64,000 bases of DNA from Bacteroidetes bacterium ADurb.Bin145 (lineage in GTDB: Bacteria > Bacteroidota > Bacteroidia > Bacteroidales > VadinHA17), in assembly GCA_002070505.1 (NCBI GenBank), contig MWDJ01000007.1:62001-126000 (forward strand), given 5' to 3'. Position 1 is the stretch's first letter. Every line of letters begins with the position of its first letter. The translations under genes were made by a program, and so were the position numbers. Below the pieces are notes generated by a model. That model worked only from the letters and a program-made list of their open reading frames with translations. It had not been told where the DNA came from and searched no databases. This document shows positions 31,424-39,299 of this stretch, in pieces.

Positions 31424-32734
31424 TTATTTGTTAAGATCGTCTCTGTCACTGAATTTGAGTTTCCTGCTGAGCCTGCGTATTGCAGATTCTATACTCTGGT
31501 CGGGCTCAATTACGTTATAATCACCCCAGAATTCAGGATCAGTAAAGTCACTTACTTTTTCAGAAAATACATCGGAATACCTTAGTTTTTCCTTACCTGC
31601 AAATTTAATAACTTCCTGGTCAGTACGGTCTGTTATTGCCATTTCTGACATTGTTGTATAGTAAGTATTGAATAATCTTTTCTTCCAGTTGACCTTGAAT
31701 TTAACTTCAGCCCTTGAATATGCAAAATACCATTTACCATTCTGTTCACGGTATTTGGTCCTGTAAGTTACAAGTTCGGGTGTGACCTCCATCCCAATCG
31801 GTTTCTTTCTTACAAATATTGAAGTGGCGGCTGCCTTGTCTGAAAGATTCAGACCGAATTCGGCTTCGGATATGGCACCAGATTCAACTTCAATGAAGAG
31901 AGTTCCTACAAATAATGGTATATCAACATTTGGTTTTTGTATGAAGTTTATTACGTAATGTGGTCTCCCGTCAATCTCTATAACACTCGTCAGAGAATAG
32001 TCATAAGACTTCATAGCATCAATTGTAAGTATCAGTTCAGTATTCTTGACTATATCAAGATCAAGTGTATTTGAAATACCTCCCTGGAGTTTGAAGAGTA
32101 CAGTATCCATTCTTGCAACATCAGTGCTTTTGCGTCCTTTATACAGTCTGGCAGCGTCGAATCTCATATCGTTTGCATATGGGGCTTTGAATACTTCCAC
32201 AGCAGCTTCGCCAATTGATACATAGGAACGGTTCTTACGTATTGTTTCTCTGTAGAATGCCGTCATAAGATTCGGTATGGATTCGTAATTCCTGCTGATT
32301 TTATATATAGCATTTTCGACTATTAAATCGGGATCCAATGGTCTGACAATAACCTCTTTAATAGGAATAGGTGCGGATTCCATTGATATCATGTTCTTGT
32401 AACCATTATCCCTCATCGAGCTTATGGGCACTACTTTGTTCTTGTATCCCAGGAAACTCACTTCAAGATCCTTGGATATCAGTGCATTTCCAACTTTCAG
32501 GGTAAATTCCCCGTCGATGTTGGTAATAATCGCAACATTTGATTCAGTAACAGCGACAGTGGCAAATACCAGCGCTTCACCTGTTTCGGCATCAACCACT
32601 TTACCTTTTATGGTAATATAGTCCTGCTGATCTGATTTTCTGCTTTTTTCAGAGTTTCCGGCATAAGACGACTGAATTGTAAAAGCCAGAAGAAGGACAG
32701 TGGTCAGAAATGAAATTCTGTTAATTGTTTTCAT
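31424..32734 (-). CDS. Exported CarboxypepD_reg + DUF5686-like protein (paralog of 28314-29864)
   Basis: The 436-residue protein starts with a signal peptide (1-25) and a carboxypeptidase-regulatory-like domain (about 42-120, GKVVDAETGEALVFATVAV). The remaining region contains NYESIPNLMTAFYRETIRK, KSYDYSLTSVIEIDGRPHYV, KKRLFNTYYTTMSEMAI and DPEFWGDYNVIEPDQ, all paralleled in the gene at 28314-29864, which shows a duplication within this operon. Unlike its paralog it has no STN domain. Function unknown; likely periplasmic or outer-membrane attached. It is the first gene of the sigma/anti-sigma unit. Confidence 0.78.
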   Translation of the reverse strand: MKTINRISFLTTVLLLAFTIQSSYAGNSEKSRKSDQQDYITIKGKVVDAETGEALVFATVAVTESNVAIITNIDGEFTLKVGNALISKDLEVSFLGYKNKVVPISSMRDNGYKNMISMESAPIPIKEVIVRPLDPDLIVENAIYKISRNYESIPNLMTAFYRETIRKNRSYVSIGEAAVEVFKAPYANDMRFDAARLYKGRKSTDVARMDTVLFKLQGGISNTLDLDIVKNTELILTIDAMKSYDYSLTSVIEIDGRPHYVINFIQKPNVDIPLFVGTLFIEVESGAISEAEFGLNLSDKAAATSIFVRKKPIGMEVTPELVTYRTKYREQNGKWYFAYSRAEVKFKVNWKKRLFNTYYTTMSEMAITDRTDQEVIKFAGKEKLRYSDVFSEKVSDFTDPEFWGDYNVIEPDQSIESAIRRLSRKLKFSDRDDLNK

Positions 32735-32816
32735 GGCGTGAATATTTAAATTATTAATGAAGGTTACTCTTTACAGAGTTTTATCCTGCTTTCCGGTTAT
32801 ATGACCGTTATAAAAC

Positions 32817-32831
32817 AGAATACCCTATTCT
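32817..32831. repeat. Inverted repeat in the divergent region before the sigma-factor operon
   Basis: AGAATA-CCC-TATTCT is a perfect 6-bp dyad about 85 bases before the ATG of the first operon gene and 47 before the radical SAM ATG. It could be an operator. The 140-base divergent region holds no gene. Confidence 0.35.
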
Positions 32832-32877
32832 TATGAGGGAAATTAATTCTTATCTTACATTCCGTTTTACCTGAGTG

Positions 32878-33852
32878 ATGATCAGACCTTTTCTTAAACC
32901 ACTTAATGCTTTAGTCGCAGGATATTCATTTTCAGTTAGTTGTATAACCGGAAGGGTTTCAGTTTCCGGGATGCCGGTTTCAGCAAGCATCGAGCTGACA
33001 AATTACTGCAACCTGAAATGTCCGGAATGCCTGTCGGGATCCGACAGGATGTTGAGGGAGAGAGGTTTTATGGATCTGACTTTATTTGAGAAGGTCATTA
33101 AGGAGCTGAAGCCGTATGTTTTTAATCTGAATCTGTATTTTCAGGGAGAGCCAATGCTCCATCCGAAGTTCTTTTCTTTTCTAAAAAAAGCCAAAGGGGT
33201 TTATACAACTGTTTCAACAAACGGTCATTTCCTTTCTGAAGATAATGCAAATAAACTGGCAAAATCAGGTCTTGACAGACTTATTATATCACTGGATGGA
33301 CTGGACCAGCAATCATATTCATCCTACAGGGTGAATGGTAATATAGATCTTGTGTTACAGGGGATAAGAAATGTAGCTGAAGCGAAGAAAAGACATTCCT
33401 CCAGACTGAAACTGACAATTCAGTTCCTTGTAAACAGGAACAATGAACATCAGATTGATCAGGTTAAGCATTATGCCAGGGAGATCAAAGCATCTCTTAA
33501 GCTCAAATCAATGCAGATAATCGACAGCGGTTCTATTGAGCAATGGTTGCCTTCAGCCCCGCAATTCAGCAGGTATGAAATTAAGGATGAACATTATGTA
33601 ATAAAGAATCCAATGCCGGACAGATGTGCAAGATTATGGTTTAATCCGGTAATTACATGGGATGGTAAAGTTTTGCCGTGTTGTTTTGACAAAGATGCAC
33701 AGCATGTTATGGGAGATCTTAATGAGGATTCATTCAGGGATATCTGGGACGGTCCCAGATACCGGCTTTTTCGTAAGGCAGTATTTTCTGACAGAAAGTT
33801 GATTGAGATATGCAGGAATTGTACATCAGGGCTCTCAGGCGTGAGGTACTGA
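32878..33852 (+). CDS. Radical SAM protein with SPASM domain
   Basis: From the ATG at 32878 (a GTG one codon earlier is also possible) the protein is 324 residues. The 4Fe-4S/SAM site is ELTNYCNLKCPECLSG (CxxxCxxC) near residue 43. The C-terminal SPASM-type auxiliary cluster site has Cys in RCARLWF, VLPCCFDKD and ICRNCTSG. It resembles radical SAM/SPASM enzymes that modify peptides or act in envelope-associated pathways, and no precursor peptide is seen next to it. The substrate is unknown. It is divergent from the sigma operon and convergent with frr. Confidence 0.9.
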   Translation: MIRPFLKPLNALVAGYSFSVSCITGRVSVSGMPVSASIELTNYCNLKCPECLSGSDRMLRERGFMDLTLFEKVIKELKPYVFNLNLYFQGEPMLHPKFFSFLKKAKGVYTTVSTNGHFLSEDNANKLAKSGLDRLIISLDGLDQQSYSSYRVNGNIDLVLQGIRNVAEAKKRHSSRLKLTIQFLVNRNNEHQIDQVKHYAREIKASLKLKSMQIIDSGSIEQWLPSAPQFSRYEIKDEHYVIKNPMPDRCARLWFNPVITWDGKVLPCCFDKDAQHVMGDLNEDSFRDIWDGPRYRLFRKAVFSDRKLIEICRNCTSGLSGVRY

Positions 33853-33903
33853 TCAATTAATTCACTAAAAATAACACCGGACCATTCATAAGTAAAAGTT
33901 GTT

Positions 33904-34467
33904 CTAAACAGTCATAACATCCTTTTCTTTGAGTGTTATGATTTTGTCAACTTTGGCTGTAAACTCGGCAGTCATCTGCTGAACATTTTCAACAGCATTT
34001 TTTTCAAGATCTTCAGGAAGGCCATTTTTAAGAAGCTGTTTTAATTCATCATTGGCCCATTTTCTGGAATTGCGGATGCTGATCTTTGCAGTTTCTCCCT
34101 CATTTCTTACCTGTTTGACAAGCTGGTGTCTTCTTTCCTCCGTAAGGGGAGGTATATTTATTCTGATGACTTCACCATTATTCATCGGGGTCAATCCTAT
34201 GTTTGCGGCCATTATTGCCTTTTCGATGGTCCCGAGCATTGTCTTCTCCCAGGGTTGTATCAGGATTGTTTTCGGATCGGGAGTGTTGATATTGGATACT
34301 TGTGCCAGGGGAGAGTTTACTCCGTAGTAATCAACTGTAATACCATCGAGGAGAACAGGTGTTGCTCGGCCTGCACGGAGTCTTGCCAGCTCATGCTCAA
34401 GATGGTCAGTAGCTTTCTGCATCCTGTCCTTCGTTTCTTCGATTATAAGTTCAACATCTTCGTTCAT
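33904..34467 (-). CDS. frr: Ribosome recycling factor
   Basis: The 187-residue protein shows the RRF helical bundle (MQKATDHLEHELARLRAGRATPVLLDGITVDYYG) and the conserved C-terminal segment (EERRHQLVKQVRNEGETAKISIRNSRKWANDELK). With EF-G it splits the post-termination ribosome so the subunits can be reused. Length matches the family. It follows pyrH by 94 bases on the same strand, the usual pyrH-frr order, and closes the translation block. Confidence 0.97.
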   Translation of the reverse strand: MNEDVELIIEETKDRMQKATDHLEHELARLRAGRATPVLLDGITVDYYGVNSPLAQVSNINTPDPKTILIQPWEKTMLGTIEKAIMAANIGLTPMNNGEVIRINIPPLTEERRHQLVKQVRNEGETAKISIRNSRKWANDELKQLLKNGLPEDLEKNAVENVQQMTAEFTAKVDKIITLKEKDVMTV

Positions 34468-34561
34468 GGTGTGAAGGTTAACTTTTGTTTTGTAAAACGA
34501 TAATGGTGTTTATTACACTTATTAAACAAAAATAATAAAATAGATGGAATAGCAATTTCTT

Positions 34562-35269
34562 TCAGGGGTAAATAAGTGTTCCGGTCTTGATCCCGCTCAC
34601 GAGTGTCATCAGGTTTCCGGCTTTGTTCATATTGAAGACGATGATCTGCATTTTATTTTCACGGCACATAGTAAAGGCCGTTGAATCCATTACTTTCAAC
34701 TGGCGGTCGATTACTTCCTTAAATGAGATCGTTTCGAATTTCTGAGCTGAGGGATCAGTTTCGGGATCAGCAGTATATACTCCATCAACTCTTGTTCCTT
34801 TAAGGAGGACATCGGCTTTTATCTCAACGGCTCTCAGGGCAGCTGCAGTATCAGTAGTAAAGAAGGGATTCCCTGTCCCGCCTGAGAGGATGCAGACAGT
34901 TCCTTTCCGGAGTTCCGATACAACTTTGTCTCTTTCATAAAGTTCCCCAACAGGTTCCATCCTTATCGAAGTAAATACCTTTGCTTTTCCCCCTGCAAGC
35001 TGAACGGCACCTTCGAGAGCAATACTGTTGATTACAGTAGCAAGCATCCCCATCTGGTCGCCTTTTACCCTGTCAAAACCCGATCGCTCACCGGCCAGTC
35101 CCCTGAAAATATTCCCGCCTCCAATCACTATTGCCACTTCGCATCCTTCTCTTACAACACCGACTATTTGCCTGGCATATTCTTCAAGGACAGATTCATC
35201 CAGCCCATGATTGCCTTCTCCGGCAAGTGATTCTCCGCTGAGTTTTAACAATATTCTTGAATATTTCAT
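34562..35269 (-). CDS. pyrH: UMP kinase
   Basis: The 235-residue protein has the amino-acid kinase fold of bacterial PyrH: ILLKLSGESLAGEGNHGLD at the start, IVIGGGNIFRGLAG near 48, FFTTDTAAALRAVEI and GVYTADPETDPSA near 170. It phosphorylates UMP to UDP, is hexameric and is allosterically regulated by GTP/UTP in related bacteria. It sits between tsf and frr, but a terminator at 35312-35334 separates it from tsf, so it probably has its own transcription start within the 42 bases upstream or reads through. Confidence 0.97.
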   Translation of the reverse strand: MKYSRILLKLSGESLAGEGNHGLDESVLEEYARQIVGVVREGCEVAIVIGGGNIFRGLAGERSGFDRVKGDQMGMLATVINSIALEGAVQLAGGKAKVFTSIRMEPVGELYERDKVVSELRKGTVCILSGGTGNPFFTTDTAAALRAVEIKADVLLKGTRVDGVYTADPETDPSAQKFETISFKEVIDRQLKVMDSTAFTMCRENKMQIIVFNMNKAGNLMTLVSGIKTGTLIYP

Positions 35270-35311
35270 TGTCTTTCCACTTTCCCGTAAAGATATGATT
35301 TCCGTGTAAAC

Positions 35312-35334
35312 AAAAAAAGGCGCCCTAAGGCGCC
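35312..35334 (-). terminator. Intrinsic terminator after tsf
   Basis: Read on the minus strand: GGCGCC-TTAG-GGCGCC followed by seven T. This is a 6-bp GC stem with a short loop and uridine tract, located 33 bases past the tsf stop. It should end the rplM-rpsI-rpsB-tsf transcript before pyrH, or attenuate it. Confidence 0.85.
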
Positions 35335-35366
35335 GGTTGTAATTGAATCATGAACATATAAATCAT

Positions 35367-36197
35367 TTAGACATTCAGGGTAAATCTCCTGAATCCTGTA
35401 ACCGAAAGTTCTTTATTGACAGACTTAAGATACTGTCCTACAGACATTTTATTATCCTTGATAAATTCCTGGTTAAGCAGTGTGCTCTCCTTAAAGAACT
35501 TTCCAAGTTTTCCCTGGGCTATTTTTTCAAGCATTTCCTCAGGTTTGCCGTCGCGTCTTGCCTGTTCCTTACCAATTTCAAGTTCCTGGGCAATCACTGT
35601 TGGCGGAACATCATCCTTATCGACAGAAACAGGATTCATAGCAGCAACCTGCATTGCCACATCCTTATATACCTGGGTATCAAGGCCAGCCTTTGTAAAT
35701 CCGACAAGGGCGGCAAGCTTATTTCCCGGATGTATATATGCCTGAACATGGGCAGCTTCAATCTTATCAAAATAGGATAATTCGAGTTTTTCTCCGATAA
35801 TCCCCATATATTCAACGACCTTTTCTCCAACTTTCCCTCCGTCCATCGGAAGAGCTTTCAGTGTTTCAAGGTCAGCAGGATTGTTTTTCAGAGCTATGTC
35901 GAGGATTTTAGTGGCAAGGTTAACAAATTCAGTATTTTTTGCCACAAAATCAGTTTCACTGTTAAGGACGATCATTATACCAAGTTTGCCATCAGCAGTC
36001 ACTTTAGAAAGTACAACACCTTCGGTGGCTTCCCTGTCAGCGCGTTTATTGGCAACAGCCTGCCCTTTTTTCCTTATTATTTCAATTGCCTTATCGAAAT
36101 TGCCGTCAGCTTCTTCAAGAGCTTTTTTGCAATCCATCATCCCGGCGAGAGTCACTCTTCTTAATTTAGCAACATCAGCAGCAGTTATTACAGCCAT
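35367..36197 (-). CDS. tsf: Elongation factor Ts
   Basis: The 276-residue protein begins [44 protein letters not shown], the UBA-like domain that binds EF-Tu; [14 protein letters not shown] follows in the core. The C-terminus [24 protein letters not shown] is as in other Bacteroidota. It releases GDP from EF-Tu. It follows rpsB by 45 bases, forming the classical rpsB-tsf pair. Confidence 0.97.
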   Translation of the reverse strand: [276 protein letters not shown]

Positions 36198-36242
36198 ATT
36201 AATTTCTTTTAATTTAATAAATCACAAATCGCCAATCACTAA

Positions 36243-37127
36243 TTACTCTTCTTCCTCTTCGTGTTCTTCCGCAAGAACTTCCCCGTCTTCTGTTTCCTCT
36301 GTTTCTTCTGAGATCCCTTCTTCATCAGACTCTTCTTCATCTTCAACAATAGCCTCAATCAGAGAAGCAGGAATATCTTTATTTTCAAGCTCTTTTCTTA
36401 TTATCTTCTTGTCTTTTACACCTTCCTTATCTTTTTCAGACTTTCTCTCATTAAGTCCTTCATCGATTGCCTGGCATAATATATCAACAATAAGAGATAT
36501 TGATTTTGAAGCGTCATCATTAGCGGGGATCGGGAAATCAATATCAGAAGGATCGGAATTTGTATCGACCATTGCAAAAACAGGTATCCCCAGGCGTTTG
36601 GCTTCCCTTACAGCAATATGTTCCTTACATACATCAACAATGAAAAGAGCTGAAGGAAGGCGGGTGAGGTCTATTATACTGCCAAGGGTCTTTTCGAGTT
36701 TTGCCCTCTGGCGGGTTACCTGAAGCTTTTCGCGTTTCGAAAGGTTAGCGAATGTTCCGTCTGTTGCCATCTTATCAATCGACCCCATTTTCTTCACAGC
36801 CTTTCTTATAGTGGGGAAGTTAGTAAGCATACCACCCGGCCAGCGCTCGGTAACATATGGCATATTAACCTTTTTTACTCTTTCAGCTACTATCTCCTTA
36901 GCCTGTTTCTTTGTGGCAACAAAGAGGATCTTCTTTCCCGACCTGGCTATATGTTTCATTGCTGAGGCAGCCTCATCGAGTTTGACAATAGTCTTTTCAA
37001 GATCTATTATATGAATTCCATTGCGCTCCATAAATATATAAGGAGCCATTGCAGGATTCCATTTTCTTTTGAGATGTCCGAAATGAACACCTGCATCCAA
37101 TAATTCTTTAAAATTTGTTCTGGGCAT
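36243..37127 (-). CDS. rpsB: 30S ribosomal protein S2
   Basis: From the ATG at 37127 the protein is 294 residues and begins MPRTNFKELLDAGVHFGHLKRKWNPAM, the conserved S2 start. The longer frame to 37199 adds 24 unrelated residues and is rejected. RWPGGMLTNFPTIRKAVKKM and AVREAKRLGIPVFAMVDTNSDP are conserved rRNA/S1-binding segments. The last 50 residues form a strongly acidic Glu/Asp tail (EEEESDEEGISEE style), a lineage-typical extension with no structured rRNA contact. Operon partner of tsf. Confidence 0.97.
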   Translation of the reverse strand: MPRTNFKELLDAGVHFGHLKRKWNPAMAPYIFMERNGIHIIDLEKTIVKLDEAASAMKHIARSGKKILFVATKKQAKEIVAERVKKVNMPYVTERWPGGMLTNFPTIRKAVKKMGSIDKMATDGTFANLSKREKLQVTRQRAKLEKTLGSIIDLTRLPSALFIVDVCKEHIAVREAKRLGIPVFAMVDTNSDPSDIDFPIPANDDASKSISLIVDILCQAIDEGLNERKSEKDKEGVKDKKIIRKELENKDIPASLIEAIVEDEEESDEEGISEETEETEDGEVLAEEHEEEEE

Positions 37128-37241
37128 TTTATTTATTTTAAGTTTACATTCTTTTTTATCAATTGTCGAGTAGCCCTGCAGCTGCAGAGATCTCCACAAT
37201 TTAGATACTAAACTTGCATCTCCGGGTACATCTGAGGATTC

Positions 37242-37628
37242 CTAGCGTTTACTGAACTGGAATCTCTTGCGGGCTTTTGGCCTGCCCGGTTTCTTCCTCT
37301 CAACAGTACGGGAATCACGGGTAACGAACCCTTTCTGTTTAAGAGCTTTTTTATTCTCTTCATCTGCAATGACAAGAGCTCTTGTTATCCCAAGGCGCAG
37401 TGCTTCAGCCTGCCCTTTGATACCACCTCCCTCAAGATTTGCAACGATATCAAATTTATCCATAACTGCCAGTACTTCAAGAGGCTGGGTGACGACATAG
37501 GTCAGTATTTCTGACCCGAAATATTCTTTATAGTCCCTGCCATTGACAGTAATCTTTCCTTTTCCGTCATTTAAATATACTCTTGCAACAGCTGCTTTCC
37601 TTCTTCCAATAGCATTGATTGCTTCCAT
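37242..37628 (-). CDS. rpsI: 30S ribosomal protein S9
   Basis: The 128-residue protein begins EAINAIGRRKAAVARVYLNDGKG and ends KKPGRPKARKRFQFSKR, whose terminal Lys/Arg reach the P-site tRNA anticodon. It follows rplM by 13 bases in the universal rplM-rpsI order and precedes rpsB by a 114-base gap. Confidence 0.97.
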   Translation of the reverse strand: MEAINAIGRRKAAVARVYLNDGKGKITVNGRDYKEYFGSEILTYVVTQPLEVLAVMDKFDIVANLEGGGIKGQAEALRLGITRALVIADEENKKALKQKGFVTRDSRTVERKKPGRPKARKRFQFSKR

Positions 37629-37641
37629 AACTGTTCCCTGA

Positions 37642-38085
37642 TTAAAGTTCTATTTTTCTTGGTTTCTGGGCTTCATGCGGATGTGATGTCCCTTTATAGA
37701 TATATAAATTCCTGAAGAGAGCACTCCCAAGACGATTTTTCGGAAGCATTCCTTTTACTGCATACTCGACAAGCCTGGTGGGATTTTCACTGAGCATCTT
37801 CTGTGCGCTTGTAAACCTCTGTCCTCCCGGGTAACCTGTATGCCTGACATATTCCTTTTTCAGTAATTTTTCTCCTGTTAAGACAACCTTTTCAGCATTT
37901 ATCACGATTACATTATCACCACAGTCAACGTGAGGGGTGAAGTTAGTCTTATGCTTACCTCTTAACATGCTGGCAATCGTTGATGCAAGACGACCCAGAA
38001 CTGCACCTTCAGCATCAATGAGAACCCACTCTTTGTTTACAGTAGTCTTGTTTGCTGATACTGTTTCATAACTTAAGGTGTTCAC
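37642..38085 (-). CDS. rplM: 50S ribosomal protein L13
   Basis: The 147-residue protein shows WVLIDAEGAVLGRLASTIASMLRGKHKTNFTPHVDCGDNVIVINAEKV and the HTGYPGG motif with PKNRLGSALFRNLYIYKGTSHPHEAQKP at the C-terminus. It is an early 50S assembly protein. It is first in the rplM-rpsI-rpsB-tsf unit, directly after a strong -7 element at 38150-38157. Confidence 0.97.
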   Translation of the reverse strand: MNTLSYETVSANKTTVNKEWVLIDAEGAVLGRLASTIASMLRGKHKTNFTPHVDCGDNVIVINAEKVVLTGEKLLKKEYVRHTGYPGGQRFTSAQKMLSENPTRLVEYAVKGMLPKNRLGSALFRNLYIYKGTSHPHEAQKPRKIEL

Positions 38086-38127
38086 TTTTCTTAATTTTTT
38101 ATATTGATATTCTTATATTTAACCTAT

Positions 38128-38157
38128 AAACCCTCGGATTTCGGGTTTGCAAAAATA
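38128..38157 (-). promoter_or_regulatory. Promoter and possible leader hairpin of the rplM operon
   Basis: Minus strand TATTTTTG (38157-38150) is an exact TAnnTTTG match about 65 bases before the rplM ATG. A run of T about 20 bases upstream could serve as the -33 element. AAACCC (38148-38143, minus) and GGGTTT (38133-38128) form a 6-bp hairpin across the likely start site. A feedback leader for L13/S9 is possible but not supported beyond this. Confidence 0.45.
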
Positions 38158-38259
38158 CAACATATTTATTAAAAAAAAAGAATATTGAACAGAAATTATC
38201 TCTATAAACAAAACTAAGCTTATTTTTGCTTTTCATGCAATTAACTACTTTCCCCGTAT

Positions 38260-38730
38260 ATGAATAGCGACAAGTTTTTTCTCAAAAGGGCTGTTGAGAT
38301 TGCCGGAGAAGGGATTGACAATGGAAACGGACCTTTTGGAGCCGTGATAGCAAAGGACGGAAAAATTGTTTCAGAAGCCGTAAACAGTGTCGTGATCTCA
38401 AAAGATCCGACTGCTCATGCAGAAATTCTGGCAATACGAAAAGCTTCGGAATATCTAGGAACACACGATCTTTCAGATTGTGTCCTGTATACTTCCTGTG
38501 AACCATGTCCTATGTGTCTGGGCGCCGTTTACTGGGCCGGCATTAAGAAAGTTGTTTATTCAGCAGTCCGCGATGATGCAAAAAAAGCCGGATTCAATGA
38601 CAGCCTGATTTATGATGAACTGATGCTTGATCCTTCCCGGAGAAAGATATCTTTTATCTGTCTGAAGGATTCAGGAGGAGAGGAAATATTGAGAAAATGG
38701 GAGAAATATGAGGGGAAGATCCCGTATTGA
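38260..38730 (+). CDS. Nucleoside deaminase, guanine deaminase (GuaD)-like
   Basis: The 156-residue protein belongs to the cytidine/deoxycytidylate deaminase superfamily: PTAHAEILAIRKASEYLG near residue 51 (zinc His, catalytic Glu) and LYTSCEPCPMCLGAVYWAG near 83 (zinc Cys pair). Length and the segments GPFGAVIAKDG and KKAGFNDSLIYDEL agree with Bacillus GuaD rather than tRNA adenosine deaminase TadA, so conversion of guanine to xanthine is the most likely activity. One base separates its stop from the ATG of the glycosylase gene; together they may salvage or repair purine. Confidence 0.82.
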   Translation: MNSDKFFLKRAVEIAGEGIDNGNGPFGAVIAKDGKIVSEAVNSVVISKDPTAHAEILAIRKASEYLGTHDLSDCVLYTSCEPCPMCLGAVYWAGIKKVVYSAVRDDAKKAGFNDSLIYDELMLDPSRRKISFICLKDSGGEEILRKWEKYEGKIPY

Positions 38731-38731
38731 A

Positions 38732-39250
38732 ATGAATGAAGCAAAGAAGCTTTCGGATGAGTTCTTTTGCCGTGATGTACTAAGCGTTGCTCCCGACCTG
38801 GTCGGTAAAATAATCGTAATAAGTTCGGGGGATAACACCTGGAAACGTTTCATGATTACTGAAACTGAGGCCTACAGGGGCGAGGAGGATGAAGCCTGCC
38901 ATGCAAATAAGGGAAGAACACCAAGAACTGAAGTTATGTATATGCAGGGTGGCAGGATATATGTTTATCTGGTGTACGGGATATACTGGATGCTGAATTT
39001 TGTTACCAGTGTCAGGGACGACCCGCAGGCTGTTCTTATTCGAAGCATTGAAGGTTTTAATGGCCCCGGCAGATTAACCAGAGCACTTGGTATCGATAAA
39101 TCATTCTATGGGGAGGATCTGATAACTTCCCGGCGAATATGGGTTGAAGATGAAGGTTTCAGGCCAGTTCTCGGTAAAAGCAAAAGGATCGGTATAGATT
39201 ATGCCGGAAGTGTCTGGAGGAACAAACCCTGGAGGTATTTTATCATTTAG
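38732..39250 (+). CDS. 3-methyladenine DNA glycosylase (Mpg/AAG family)
   Basis: From the ATG at 38732 the protein is about 172 residues (an upstream ATG at 38708 would overlap the deaminase gene). The AAG fold is seen in ETEAYRGEEDEACHANKGRTPRTEVMYMQGGRIYVYLVYGIYWMLNFVT: Glu of ETEAY is the catalytic base and YxxYG-type residues intercalate. The family removes alkylated and deaminated purines from DNA. It is followed by the DUF2723 gene after 49 bases. Confidence 0.9.
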   Translation: MNEAKKLSDEFFCRDVLSVAPDLVGKIIVISSGDNTWKRFMITETEAYRGEEDEACHANKGRTPRTEVMYMQGGRIYVYLVYGIYWMLNFVTSVRDDPQAVLIRSIEGFNGPGRLTRALGIDKSFYGEDLITSRRIWVEDEGFRPVLGKSKRIGIDYAGSVWRNKPWRYFII

Positions 39251-39299
39251 TGAATTTTTACGTTCTTTGCTTTTTCATCAAAAAGAAATAAGAAATAAG

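Noticed and set aside
35881-36723. Long Ser-rich plus-strand frame over tsf and rpsB
   Set aside because: It is opposite two certain translation genes, and its Ser runs are the antisense of the acidic Glu/Asp tail of S2.
36243-37199. S2 start at 37199
   Set aside because: The 24 extra N-terminal residues do not match S2, whose conserved start MPRTNFKELLDAGVHFGH is at 37127.
38708-38731. Glycosylase start at 38708
   Set aside because: It would overlap the deaminase gene by more than 20 bases; the ATG at 38732 sits one base after the deaminase stop and precedes the conserved region.
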